Assembly (NCBI RefSeq): GCF_047511655.1
Contig: NC_133387.1
Coordinates: forward strand, 48,290,353-48,354,352
DNA from: Castor canadensis
Lineage: Eukaryota > Chordata > Mammalia > Rodentia > Castoridae
Length of the DNA: 64,000 bases
Reading direction: 5' to 3'
Shown here: in pieces, positions 13,562 through 24,089 of the stretch
Layout: each line of letters begins with the position of its first letter
How positions within the stretch are numbered: position 1 is the first letter of the stretch
Translations under genes and position numbers: made by a program
Notes under the pieces: generated by a model
What the model saw: the letters and a program-made list of their open reading frames with translations, nothing else
Told to the model about the DNA's origin: nothing
Database searches by the model: none

Positions 13562-13578
13562 GTAAATGGTATCCCTGA
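13562..13578 (+). CDS. SGCE: SGCE terminal coding exon (KWYP-stop)
   Basis: After the acceptor ACATTGCAG, the bases GT complete the glycine codon. The exon then reads AAA TGG TAT CCC TGA, giving the C-terminus GKWYP of epsilon-sarcoglycan. The stop is at 13576-13578. Together with the two upstream exons, the window encodes the last 57 or so residues of the cytoplasmic tail, all in frame. Confidence 0.95.
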
Positions 13579-13835
13579 AGAAAGGAAGCTGACGGAAGCA
13601 ATGAATTTATAATCAGCCGACACAACAATTACGTCCTATTTTCTTTCTCTTCCAATAATGCATGAGCTTTTCTGGCATATTGGTATGCATGTTGACAATA
13701 TTAAGTATGTACCAAAAAATACAGCATAACTTTCATTTTACTAATGTATTTTTTTTGTACCTAAAGCATTTTTGACAATTTGTAAGACACTGATGACTTT
13801 ATATTTGTTACAATAAAAAGTGATCTTTAAAATAC
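13579..13835 (+). other. SGCE: SGCE 3' UTR
   Basis: A short, AT-rich 3' UTR of about 255 bases runs from the stop codon to just past the AATAAA signal at 13812. The end is an estimate from the usual 10-30 base distance to cleavage. Confidence 0.75.
13812..13817 (+). terminator. SGCE: SGCE poly(A) signal AATAAA
   Basis: This is the first canonical AATAAA after the SGCE stop codon, 234 bases downstream of it. It is followed by T-rich and TG-containing sequence (13830-13880) suited to cleavage factors. Confidence 0.75.
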
Positions 13836-14630
13836 ATATTAATGAAGCCTAATGTCTGATAAAATTTACTTCAGAATGTATTTGATTGCCTCTAATTTGG
13901 TAGAAATCTTTTTGTTGCAAAGAACAGGTTCATGTGTTCATCTTCACTCAGTGTGATTTTATTAAGGGCTTCCTGTAAATAATAATATAAAGTGTGCATG
14001 CTTCTGGGCTCCGGGTGAGCAACCATTTAAATAATGCTTTAACACTGACAGACAGTAAAGCCTCTTTTTCATACTGTGCTTCATGGAGTGTTTTAGAGTA
14101 ACCTAGTCTTACGGATTATGGTACTGATAATACTCTGTTCATACCGAGCATTCCAGGTTGTGTACTTACCTGGCTTCATAATCAGATTCTTGGTCTGAGG
14201 AGCAGGTATTACACAGAAAGAGAATAGTTACTAACAGTGACATGAGTTAGGTCCGTAGAATCCATGGTGGTAACTGTGATGTTCAAGGCTTAGCAGGGTT
14301 TCGTTCTATCATGGTGGTCTGCTTCATGCATCTTAGAACTAGTGGATCAATTTGGCCATCAGAACAGCTTTATTATACACTGGACCAGCTAGAATCTTCT
14401 ATTGCTCTATTCTGGGCCAGTTTCTGGCCAGAAACTTGTCAGAAGTCACACAAATGCTATCTAAATCTGCTTCCAAAATCCAAAAGGAATCCCTGGGGTT
14501 TTTTTGTTTGTTTGTTTTGGTTTTTGTATGCAGCATGTCATTTTCATTGAGGGGGAATGCTCTACGGTTATCATAGTTTTGTAACTGCCTTCCCCATTTC
14601 TTTCTTAGACTTAACAGGATGCCAGTTCTT
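13836..14630. other. Intergenic, nothing recognised
   Basis: AT-rich sequence after the SGCE poly(A) site. The only notable motif is 'tgtacttacctgg' at 14161-14173, which on the - strand is a perfect splice-donor consensus. I see no repeat or gene. Confidence 0.5.
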
Positions 14631-14631
14631 T

Positions 14632-14756
14632 TCTTTCTTTTCTTTTTTTCTTTAAGAATCTTACTATGTAGCCCAGGTTGACTTAGAACTTGAAACTCTC
14701 CTGCCTCAGCTTCCTGAATGCTGAGATTATCAGTGTGAGCCACCACGCTGAGCTCT
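14632..14756 (-). mobile_element. B1 SINE, monomeric
   Basis: Complement of a B1 unit. On +, a T-rich tail is followed by 'cttactatgtagcccaggtt', 'ctcctgcctcagcttcc' and 'gtgtgagccaccacgctgag'. No ID unit is attached. An open frame of 115 codons across it on the - strand is a repeat artefact. Confidence 0.85.
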
Positions 14757-15214
14757 TAAATTACTTAAAGATACATCACTACTCTTATCCTTTTCCAAGA
14801 CATTTTCACTTGCTAGAGGATTGCCACTTGCTGTGATCACCTTGAGGCTGTAAATGTACTGGGCCAGGGTCATACCCTACGAGGAAGAAGAGGCACAGAG
14901 ACATACTGAAAGTGTTGACCCTGCCAAGTGAAATAAAACTGTTCTGGTCAGTTAGATGAGTACAAGCAAGATAAGGCACAGTTGACAAGCAAGGTACTAT
15001 AGATCCGAAAGTTTACTTATTTGTTCTGTGGTGGGGACTAGAAAATGTAGGTGGAGTTAGCATTGGTTTTTGCATTGACCATAGTGAGAGGAACTGAATG
15101 GAGATGGTATCATTGGCTAGCATCTCACAAATCATCAGTTATAAGGCGTACTCTCTTTAAATCTCCCTGGAAAAGTAATCTTGCCTCCAACTTAATATAA
15201 TTTCCTTATCTAAT

Positions 15215-15304
15215 GTTGCTACCCTATTTCATGTTCCTACCCTATTTCATGTTCCTACCCTATTTCATGGTCCTAACCCTAGTTCATGTTCCTAATCCTA
15301 TTTA
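15215..15304 (+). repeat. 18-bp minisatellite, about 5 units
   Basis: Tandem units of GTTCCTACCCTATTTCAT lie at 15215, 15233 and 15251. A diverged 19-base unit follows at 15269 and a partial unit at 15288. The second and third units are identical, which suggests fairly recent expansion. The 'cctaaccctag' in unit four resembles telomere repeat by chance only. Confidence 0.9.
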
Positions 15305-16029
15305 ATTTTTTTAAGTGGGGATTCTGCTACATGCTGAGAATTTTCCCGCAGGGGGAAATGACTACATGGAGAAGTAGTCAAGTTGGGTCCCCAACTTGTA
15401 AAATACCTCTTCAGTTGACTATAGTTAGCCCTTACCCTAAAAAACTAGAGTGGTTTTCTGCATATTTAAGGATTTGAGTAAACTCAGATTTAGATTCTAG
15501 ACAGTCCCTGAAAGTTTACGAGTTTTATGTCCTCTAAACTACAGTCTTCAGTATAAATGACAGCTTGTCACTGAGAAAAGCTCTAGGTTCAATCACCATA
15601 TTAGTTACCTGATGTTGAAAGACTTCCCACAGGCTCCATGTCTATAAACCACCTCGTCAGAGTTGACTAAAAGAACCATGATTCTTGAAAACATTTACGC
15701 TAGTAAGACTGCTTCTCACCAAACTTCTGTGTCTGTTTCTATCCCCATCACCTCTTTCTTGGATACTGGTGAGTGTTCGTTAACAATTTCATAGCTCTGA
15801 GTTTCTGAAGATAGAAAAGAACACTAGTTTAAAATGTTAAGGCTAAATTTGAAGCTAAGAAAATACTTAGAAGATAATTAAATAGAAAGTAACAACAAGA
15901 CCAAGACCTCCAAGTAATGGTCCAAGATTTATTTCTTTACATGTTGTGACTCCAGTGGATGGATAAAAACCATTCTAAGATCTATTTGCATTTGAAATTT
16001 CCTATGGAACACCCTTACCGTTTGCTTAT
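15305..16029. other. Intergenic, nothing recognised
   Basis: Ordinary AT-rich sequence. I see no repeat family, RNA gene or coding exon. Confidence 0.5.
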
Positions 16030-17040
16030 TTGTTGAATACTCAGTATGTTAATATGATTCAAACAGTGTTGTAAGGATGCAGTAAGTGACCCAAACACAG
16101 GTTCTGCCTTCATGAGGAAGAACTTATAAGTAGGAAAGAGAGATGCTAATCAAACAATCATACAAACAAGTATCCAAGCTCATTGTGATAACTGCCATGA
16201 AGGAAAGATAACTGATATTATGAAAGATGCTAATTAGAAGGAGACCTGACCTACTTAGCAGGGTGAAGAAGTTTTCCTAAAGAAGTTTGTGCTGATTTCA
16301 AAGGCCACTAGAAATTCATGATGAACAGAAAAAATAAAAAGTTTCTGAAGCAGAGAGAAGAGCATATCTAAGTTCTTTAAAGAGAAGATATCCTAGTAAG
16401 CATAAGGATCTATCAGAGACTCCATTATGGCCAGTCTATGTAGAGTAGGTAAGTGATGTTTGAAATGTAGGGGAGGGTGAGACCTTAGAGGTACCTAAGG
16501 ACCAACACATGAATGAATTTAAAGGCAGAAAAAAAAGTCTGAAAGATTTTAATAATGAAAGATGATGTCATGTTTTACATTTTATACAAGTAATCCAAAA
16601 ATAGTATAGAAAACAGAATAAACAGGCAAAGAAGATGTGGATAGACCACTTAGAGACCTATCCACATAGGTCCCTATCTCTAATACAATTAGAGAAATAA
16701 TAGCTTTGACAATGATAGTGGTAGGAGGTTCAAGAGCTATTTTGGAGGCAAAATAACACTTTGAAATGGTATTAAGAAGCAGAAGGGCCCCAATTCTGAT
16801 GTATGGTGCTACCCATTGTGACAGACAATATTGGATCAGAACAAGGATTAAATAATTATGAGTTCATTGCTACGCAAGGTAAACTTGAGGTGCCTTTAAG
16901 AAAACTAAGAGAAGTAGACAAGTAGATATATAAATGTGAAGTTAAGAATAAAAGTCTAGACTGGTGCTAGGATTGGTGAGTATCTAATTTGAGGTAGTCA
17001 TCAAAGTCATGGGGTTGATCAGAAAACTTACACCAGTATG
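16030..17040 (+). repeat. Ancient LINE fragments (L2-type), degraded
   Basis: Phrases follow the order of an old mammalian repeat: 'ggttctgccttcatgaggaa', then 'ctaatcaaacaatcatacaaacaag', 'gaaggagacctgacctac', 'ttgaggtgcctttaag' and 'aggtagtcatcaaagtcatgggg'. The same family in similar order recurs at 41395-42180. The family name is from memory and unsure, and coding capacity is lost. Confidence 0.45.
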
Positions 17041-18477
17041 TTTCCCAAATGATTCTCAGCCAAATCATGTTATGGGATACAAACAGTTGGATAATTACCA
17101 GAATCTATTGGTCCTGGATGGTATCTTGTTAATAGCTCACAAAATTAAAATGTCATATTCCTTATTGTTTTTGTAGAAATTCTATTACTTTTTAAATAAA
17201 TCTACATTTTTAAAGATTACTTATGTGCTACAATCATTTCTATGGTCAGGTCATCTTACTTAATAGGGTACAGTCCATCTTAGATAGTTTTTATATTATG
17301 TTTAATTTTTATGTGATTAAGAGTCCTCTTATTACCTTAACTTGGGAACACATGAGTGTGCTGAAAACAAGGTAAGTGGTAAGACAATGAGAAAAGATTG
17401 AAGTAAACTGAATAATAGGCCCCTATCTCTTTTCGTTTTAAACAGCTCAAAATATCTTTTTGGGTTGTCTTAGGGCCATTTCATTCATTCGTTGAGTGGA
17501 TATTTCTTTAGAACCTTTTATTTTCTAGGTACTGAATTATACAGTGCTGAATAAAACTGTGATGAAAGATGATAAATAAATTCTAGTACACTGTGTGGCC
17601 CTACTTAGTGCTAAATAATTATTTTCTGAGAGAATTAATTTAAGGCCTAATCTAAAGGTTATGAAAGTTAAAAAAACAAAACAAAACAGGGTTATAATAA
17701 AGAATGGAAAAGGTAGTTACCTGAATCAGACTAAGTCTATCTGAAGAGAAAACACTGAAGATAAGATGTGAAGAAGAAGCATGTGCCAGTGCCAGTCACG
17801 CTTAGCAATCTTGTTAAAGGAAACCATACCAAAAAGCCAATGTAAGGAAAGTAGGTGGTGGTTGTTTCTGCCCATTATTGATTCATCCTTTTGGCAACCA
17901 CGCATGTCTTTCTCTAGGCAGCCATTCCCTAACATACTTTCAATCCAGGTGCTTCCATTACGCTTGGCAAGATATCTGGCACCAGATACGAGGTCTGACT
18001 AATTAGAATGCCATATCCTACTGGACAGAGGTTAGATTTATGATACAGTAGAGCCTATGACATGCAATTCAATTTTATTGGGACTGGTGACAGAGGGGGG
18101 AATGGGCTCACGTATATTTTCTGATATACGTGAATCTTGGGTGAAAATAAAGCCAACAGAAAAAAAGAGAGAAGCTAACTGGTCAAAAGCCCATTGGTTC
18201 TCTACATGCTAAAAGGCAGTGAGGCTGGGTGGCACTTCAATCTCAACAACATTCTGGTAGTTCTTCAGAGTTGGAGCAAATGAATGTGGGGGAAGTGGAT
18301 TTGGACGATTCCAGAAATATAAACAGTTCTATTCTTGTAGACTTGGTGAGACATTTATACTTTATTCTAAAAGCACTGGAAATAAAGCATTTGAAAGAAA
18401 AGTAACATCCGATTTATATTTAAAATTACTCTAGGTTCACTGAAATGGTGAAGTAAAGACTACTGAAAATTTGATAA
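17041..18477. other. Intergenic, one small hairpin
   Basis: No gene or clear repeat. At 17460-17580 there is an L2-like 'ttcattcattcgttgag ... tactgaattatacagtgctgaataaaac' stretch. At 18109-18132 there is a perfect 9-bp inverted repeat (CACGTATAT, 6-base loop, ATATACGTG). Confidence 0.5.
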
Positions 18478-19056
18478 ATGAGGAAACTGGCAAAAATGGT
18501 CAGAATTAACAATTTCCAAACTTTGGAAGTTAATGAAAGGCTTGCAACAATCTGGGGAAGATTTATTGAAAGAAAGCAATTGAGTGTTAGTAAGAACAGC
18601 AAGCTTCATTGGACTCTGTCCTGCCCTGTTCTCTTTCCCTCTCCAGCTCTGCAGTGGGTTTGCATACAGCCTGCAATCACAGTGAAAACTAACCACCTGT
18701 TAAGCCACCAAAGGGGACAGAATGAAAGTGGAGTAAACTCAAACCTTGCTGAAGAGATTTGTCATTATTTTACCTATCTGGTGATTCCCTGGAAGAACAA
18801 CTTGTGTGGCTCAGAGCTCTCCCCGTGTGAAAACATTTCCCCTGAGACATTTGGTGAAATCTACGAGAGGCGATTTCTGAACTTCCCAGTTCCCAGAGGG
18901 GGTTGGATAACAGTTGGGGGAAACAACAGACTTGCCAAAGAGCCTAAGAGGAAAAGTTTGGGAAATGAGATGTTCATAGGGGCTTTGGAAAGTTTTAACA
19001 TATTCCTGGAATGTAAAAGGCCACATGCATGCCAAGCACTGGTGGTTCACAACTAA
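18478..19056 (+). other. Open frame of 192 codons, probably not a gene
   Basis: This is the longest open frame in the window. It starts MRKLAKMVRINNFQTL and contains no domain, signal peptide, transmembrane segment or repeat that I recognise. The last about 25 bases run into a B1-ID SINE (19030-19240) that supplies the stop, so the frame end is not ancestral. I see no TATA box, CpG island or poly(A) signal placed for a transcript. It is most likely chance in a less AT-rich unique stretch, or an unrecognised old repeat. Confidence 0.3.
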
Positions 19057-19240
19057 AATCCTAGCTACTTGGGAAGCTGAGATCAGGAACATCATGGTTT
19101 GAAGCCAGCCTGGGCAAATCATGAGACCCATCTCCAAAATAACCAGAGCAAAATGGACTGGAGGTGTGTCTCAAGAGATAATGCCTACTTTGCAAGTGCA
19201 AAGCCCTGAGTTCAAACCCTAGTCTCCCCTAAAATTAAAT
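19030..19240 (+). mobile_element. B1-ID dimeric SINE
   Basis: A B1 unit at about 19030-19138 ('cctagctacttgggaagctg', 'gaagccagcctgggcaaat') is joined to an ID unit at about 19150-19228 ('gcaaagccctgagttcaaac') and an A-rich tail. The same junction phrase 'aaaataaccagagcaaaa' appears in the larger SINE at 50105-50532. Confidence 0.9.
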
Positions 19241-19620
19241 TAACTACTACATGTACTTGTAAGGTTGTATGTGTGCTCAGGAAGAACCCAAGAAGGTCCT
19301 AAACTCTCACCTCTGGATGACCTTGAGGCTCTGCACTCAATGGCAAATGCTAAGACAGAATGACCAACTGCCTAGCTGAGCCTTTAAAGGATTCCTGAAC
19401 ATGCCCATAAAGCCCTTTGGGAAAAGCATTTAAGGAAATCTCCATTCAGTTATTAGCCAGCCACTAAAATATCTAAGACTTTAGTAGCCACACATGACAA
19501 AAAATACAGACTTTGTAAGAATCATTTGGAAAAGTCACAAAAGAAACAAACCATGTGGGGGATAGGAATGAGGAAAATCTGATTTCCAGGGTTGCCATAT
19601 TATCATTTAAAACATCTAGT

Positions 19621-19623
<3 letters not shown>

Positions 19624-19658
<35 letters not shown>
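19624..19658 (+). repeat. (CA)n microsatellite, 35 bases
   Basis: An uninterrupted CA run of about 17 units, long enough to be length-variable between individuals. Confidence 0.97.
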
Positions 19659-19660
<2 letters not shown>

Positions 19661-19974
19661 TGTGCAAAGACTAACAAAGTATGACTCATGCAGAAAATTA
19701 AGCAATCAATAGAAACTGTCCAGGAAGTACAGAAGTTAGACATACTAGGCAAAGACTTTAATTCAGTTATTTTAATTATATCTAGAGAACTAAAAGAATG
19801 AGAATGATGTCTCACCAAATAACATAAAGAGACAGAAATTACAGGAAACAAATATAAATTCTGAAGAAAACAGAAAAAAACTTCACTAGAGGGTCCCCAA
19901 CACCATCCTCAGGTTCAGTGATTCACTAGAAGGAGGCCCAGTGCTCAAAAACTGTCATATTCATGGTTATAGTT

Positions 19975-20540
19975 AATTACAGAAAAGAGACAAAAGGCAT
20001 AAACAGACAATTATCAAAAACTATATAAATGGTTAAACATGAAAAGATGTTTCAAATTCACTTTTAACTTGGAAAATACAAATTAAAATTGCACTCAGAT
20101 GCTATTTCCCACTTTTTGGATGATAAAAATTTAAAAAGTATGACAAGCTTTCTGTCATTGGGGCTCTAAGGAAACAAATGACTTCAGATTCTGGGGTTGG
20201 AAAAGCAAACTGATGAAACCAATTTAGAGGAAAATTTGGTAATAGCCAAGATAACTACACATGTATTTTTGCTTTTACTCAGAAATCTCAATTCTTATAA
20301 ATACATTTTAAAAAACATCTCCAGCAGAACAAAAATAGCTTTGCACAAAGTTGCTCACTGTAGCAACTGTACTTTCAAGACATCAGAGACAACATAAAGG
20401 CCCTTAGATAGAAAAGTGGTTGAATGAACTATGGTATATGCATATAATGAAGTACTTAGGCAGCTATAAAAAAGAGTGAACACTATTTCTATTAATTGTT
20501 TTTGCAAAGTGATTTTCAAGATATATTAAGTGGAAAATGC
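19975..20540 (+). mobile_element. Old L1 ORF2 3' fragment
   Basis: Degraded end of L1 ORF2 in sense orientation: 'catgaaaagatgtttcaaattcac', 'aaatacaaattaaaattgcac', 'gaatgaactatggtatatgcatataatg' and 'cagctataaaaaagag'. Multiple stops place it among the older mammalian L1 families. Confidence 0.75.
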
Positions 20541-20603
20541 AAGGTAGAGTTTCTGTAGTATTTTGTATCTCCCCCCCCACACCTGGGGTTAGAACTAACT
20601 TTT

Positions 20604-20730
20604 AGGGCTAGGTGTGGTGTTGTATACCTGTACTCTCAGCATTCAGGAATGTGAGGCAAGAGGATTGAAAATTTGAGGATAGACTGGACTATGCAGCAAG
20701 TTTGAGGGCCACCCTGTTTTGGGGAGGAGA
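20604..20730 (+). mobile_element. B1 SINE, monomeric, diverged
   Basis: The sequence 'gctaggtgtggtgttgtatacctgtactctcagcattcaggaatgtgaggc' continues through 'ttgaggatagactggactatgcagc' to a purine-rich end. It lies 30 bases before the solo LTR. Confidence 0.8.
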
Positions 20731-20756
20731 AAGAGAGAGAGTGCTTCCATAATTAG

Positions 20757-20760
20757 AATG
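20757..20760. other. Left target-site duplication AATG of the solo LTR
   Basis: AATG directly abuts the LTR start at 20761 and equals AATG at 21572-21575. The next bases outward differ, so the duplication is exactly four bases. Confidence 0.75.
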
Positions 20761-21571
20761 TGTGGAGCGAGCTTTTTCATGTTCCTGTTCTACCAACCTA
20801 ACTGGTCTAACTGGGGGCAACTGGAGATGCAGAAAGGACAAATGATAGAAGACAAAGCTGGGGCCAGGTGTGCTGGGTGCTCAGATGAAGACGCCCAACA
20901 GCGTCGTTGCTTCTTTTACTTCTCTTTACTCAGCTTCTTTTCTCTATCTTTATTTTTTTAAGGCCTTGCTTCTGAAGTCTTTCTTCTTTTCTATTCTTTA
21001 AAACCTCACTTCTAAAGTCTTCTTTTCTATTCTTTAAAGTCTCTTTCCTTAGACTCGCTCTGTCCCATGTTTTCTCTTAGCTTTTCTTTAGCATAATCTC
21101 TCTTAAAGTCTTTGCCCTCAGACTTGCAGACAACAGCAGCTGTGTCTAAAAACTGCATTAGCATAACTTTTAAAGTCTCCGTGCTCAGACTTGCATTGTC
21201 CCATCAGACTTGCACTGTCCCATGTTTCTACCATAACTCAGCAGCCCACCAGCAGCATCATTCTTACAAGCAGCCCACCAATCAACCCATCCCCTATCAA
21301 AAACCCCCACATCCTCCTTCAGTGAGTCTTTTATATCCAGTGGTAAACAAGAAAGTGGAGCAACAGTTCTCCGGGAGGGGCTTGACATTGTAACAGGAGA
21401 AACCTGCATCTACTTCTCTGAACATAAACACTCAGGAAAAGCAGTTGTGCTGCATTTTGCCTTTTTGCTGTCTTTTGTGGCTGGGGCCGTGCCAAACTCA
21501 GCCTGTAGATCATTGAGTACAACTGTGCTTATGTCAAGTTCTCACAGGCTTTTCATAATCTGCTCTCCACA
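20761..21571 (-). mobile_element. Solo LTR of an endogenous retrovirus, 811 bp, with 4-bp target duplication
   Basis: On the - strand the element starts TGTGGAGAGC (21571 downward) and ends GCTCGCTCCACA (at 20761), so TG...CA termini lie within a short inverted repeat. It is flanked on both sides by AATG (20757-20760 and 21572-21575), a 4-bp target duplication. In - orientation it has a TATAAAA box (complement of 21329-21335) preceded by a GC-rich 'aagcccctcccgg' box. An AATAAA poly(A) signal lies at the complement of 20949-20954, about 190 bases before the 3' end. This is the U3-R-U5 order of an LTR. Four-base duplications are typical of class I (gamma-type) elements. There is no internal region, so it is probably a solo LTR left by recombination. 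I do not recognise the family. Confidence 0.8.
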
Positions 21572-21575
21572 AATG
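21572..21575. other. Right target-site duplication AATG of the solo LTR
   Basis: AATG follows immediately after the LTR terminus CTCCACA at 21565-21571 and matches the left copy. Confidence 0.75.
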
Positions 21576-22239
21576 TGGAAAATCTTAGAATAAAATATGC
21601 TTTTATGTTAAGGCAAAAACAAAACTAAACAAATATATAGAGATTTGATTTTTTACAGTGGTTTGGGTTTACAATTCTGAAAGCTTTTTCCTTTAGGATC
21701 ATTCAAACAAGAGTTTTGTGGACAGCGGGAATCACGTTTCTCTGCTTTGGTGAAGGGAGTTACAAATGTGGAAAACTGAAACACTAAAATGAACTCGTGT
21801 TGGGCTGGACTTGAAGGATTGATGTGAACCCATAGCTTTTAACAAAATGATACAAGATGTGCATGTGTGTGCAGAAATACATTTATATATTTGCTGTTAC
21901 TCATCTATAGTTTAGAGTACTTTATTATTCATATCTTACTGATCAAATTGTCTCATTTGGCCAGTGTGCACCTATTCTAGGTGGCTTCTGAGTTCTTTTG
22001 GGTATTCCTCTTTTCTGACACAAGCAGTTGTTATGAGCTCATCTACTGCTAAAATAGGCCCATTTCTTCCAAGAGTCCTGGTTCCTAGAAACCACAGTTT
22101 GGATGTTAGATGTTTCTAAGCCCTCCCAGTGGACAGAGATAGATAGATAGATGCATATATGTACACACATCTGTTATCTTTATCATCAAATCATACATGT
22201 GCGAAACAGGTTAGTCACATAATCTTAAAATACCACCCA
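21576..22239. other. Intergenic; short GATA repeat
   Basis: Unique AT-rich sequence with a (GATA)4 tract at 22137-22152. Nothing else is recognised. Confidence 0.55.
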
Positions 22240-22500
22240 TTAATTTCCTGGGGTAGCATACCCAAGGACTACAAACTGGATGGCATAAAACAACTGAAAT
22301 TTATTGTCTCGCCGTTCTAGGGGCTAGAAGTCTCAGATCAAGATGTGAGACCTGTGGAGGGATCTTTCCTTGCCTCCTGCTAGCTTCTGGTGATTTGTGG
22401 CACTTCTTTGCATTCCTTGTCTTGCAGCTGCAGCACTTTGGTCTCTGCCATCACAGGGCATTCTTCCTTTGTAGGTCTGTGTCTCTTGTGTCCTTTTATA
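22240..22500 (-). mobile_element. MLT1-type LTR (ERVL-MaLR), antisense
   Basis: On + it reads 'ctacaaactggatggcataaaacaactgaaatttattgtctc', then 'ctagaagtctcagatcaag'. This is the reverse complement of the MLT1 3' end seen in sense at 29326-29667 ('ccagcctccagaacagagaaaaataaattt'). It is an old dead LTR. Confidence 0.75.
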
Positions 22501-22544
22501 TATTTGTATATGTATATGTATATATACACACTTAATAATGCTTT

Positions 22545-22960
22545 TGTGATGATTCATTTAGATTGCCAACTTGACTGGATTGAGGTACCTAGGAGATTCG
22601 TGAAGCATGCCTCTGGGTGAGTGCGTGTGAAGACATATCCAGATTCAAAATTTGCATATACTATTGGGAGGTGGTGGAACTGTGGAAAGTGGGGCCTGGT
22701 TGGAGGAAGTAGATCACTGGGGTGTGTCTTTGAGGTGTATTTCTTGGCCCTGGCCCCTTTCTGTTATTCTTCTCTGATTCCTGCCCTCCATCAGGTGAGT
22801 ATGGATGATATTCTGCTTCACCACAGCCTAAAAACAATGAAGCCAGCCAACCATATACTGAAACATCTGAAACTGTGAAACAAAACAAATCTTTTCTCTT
22901 TTTAGATTGTTTCTCTCAGGTATTTGTTACATTGGTGAAAAGTCTAACACAGCTTTCAAA
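22545..22960 (+). mobile_element. MaLR-type LTR, sense
   Basis: Contains 'gggaggtggtggaactgtgg', 'ggcctggttggaggaagtag', 'ccagccaaccatatactgaaac' and the end 'ctctcaggtatttgttac ... gaaaagtctaacac'. The same family occurs at 33615-34080 and 47790-48100. The first about 90 bases ('gccaacttgactggattgag') may be a second joined LTR fragment. Confidence 0.75.
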
Positions 22961-23089
22961 CAGGTAATACCATTTTTCAATCTAAACTATGCAAAGATGG
23001 ATTGGCAAGGATGACAGAAACGACAACATCGATTGCAAGTACTGGGTCCAATCAATATTTCTTTGATTTTCACTTAGGATGAGCACATT

Positions 23090-23720
23090 TTCAAAGCATT
23101 CTAACCATCTTTCTTTTATTGTGATAAAAACTCATAACATTTCATTTATTGTCTCAATGACTCTGAAGCAGCCAGCTTAGTGGTAATAGTTACAGTCACA
23201 CTATTTACAGTAGTACACATTGTTGTGCAATGATTTCTAGAATTTTTTCATCTTGAAAAACTAAAAGTGAATTACAGAAACTTAGTAAGCACTAATTGTC
23301 CCTCTCCCCACCCACTTTACCACTTTAGAGACTTCACAGGAATAAAACCATACAGTATTTGTATTTTCTTTCTTTTTTCCTTTTTGTGGTAATGGGGTTT
23401 GAACTCAGGGCCTCCCTCTTGCTAAGCAGGTGCTCTACCATTTGAGCCACTCCTCCAGCCCTCAAGTATTTGTTCTTTCATGATTAGCTTATGATTAGAC
23501 ATTATTTCATGATTAGACAGTATTAGCATTCAAGGTTTGCCCGTGTTTTAGCATGTGGCAGAATTTCTTTAAGACTGAATAACACCCTATTGTATGCATC
23601 TCCCACATCTTTAAAGTTATCCATGTATGGACATTTGTGTTCTTCCTCTTCTTAGCTATTGTGAATAACACCGCAATGAACCCAGGTGTATAAATATCTG
23701 TTTGAGCTCCTGCTTTGGGT
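23090..23720 (-). mobile_element. Old L1 3' end, antisense, split by a SINE
   Basis: On + the sequence runs 'cattgttgtgcaatgatttctag', 'tttttcatcttgaaaaactaaaa', then (after the SINE) 'gactgaataacaccctattgtatgc', 'gctattgtgaataacaccgc' and 'gtataaatatctgtttgagctcc'. This is the complement of an old mammalian L1 3' end. A SINE occupies 23368-23463, so the L1 predates it. Confidence 0.75.
23368..23463 (-). mobile_element. ID-type SINE inserted in L1
   Basis: On + it reads 'ggggtttgaactcagggcct', then 'gctaagcaggtgctctacca' and 'tgagccactcctccagccct', with a T-rich tail on the left. It is the lone tRNA-like unit of the B1-ID family. Confidence 0.88.
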
Positions 23721-24089
23721 GAACACAGTTCAATCCAGAGCAAATACAAAGGGAAAAATAGTAACTTTCTGTGAAGAAAACTGGAAAACCCTCTTTAACC
23801 AAATGTTCAAGGTTATGTGACCAATAATGTGCCTCCCGATTTGATGCACTAAAAATACTACACACCCTTTCTATGGTAGTCCAGCCAAAATGCCTATCTT
23901 AAATATAAGTGAAATTTGATAATATCACACATAAGGACATTCTGTAAAATAACTCGCTTGACTTCAAAGTTGTCAAACTCATAGAGTCAAGAATGAGGAA
24001 CTCCAGATTAAAGAAGACCAAGAGACATAGAAACAAATGCAATCTATTATCTCTGACTGAATTCTGGATTAGAACTGAGTTCTGGATTA

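Noticed and set aside
14161..14173. Second U1 snRNA pseudogene
   Set aside because: Only 13 bases match U1 and the sequence diverges completely after them, unlike the copy at 32673.
14399..14746. 115-codon frame on the - strand
   Set aside because: It spans an antisense B1 SINE and simple T-rich sequence.
15269..15287. Telomere-like CCTAACCCTA
   Set aside because: It is a single diverged unit of an 18-bp minisatellite whose other units do not contain it.
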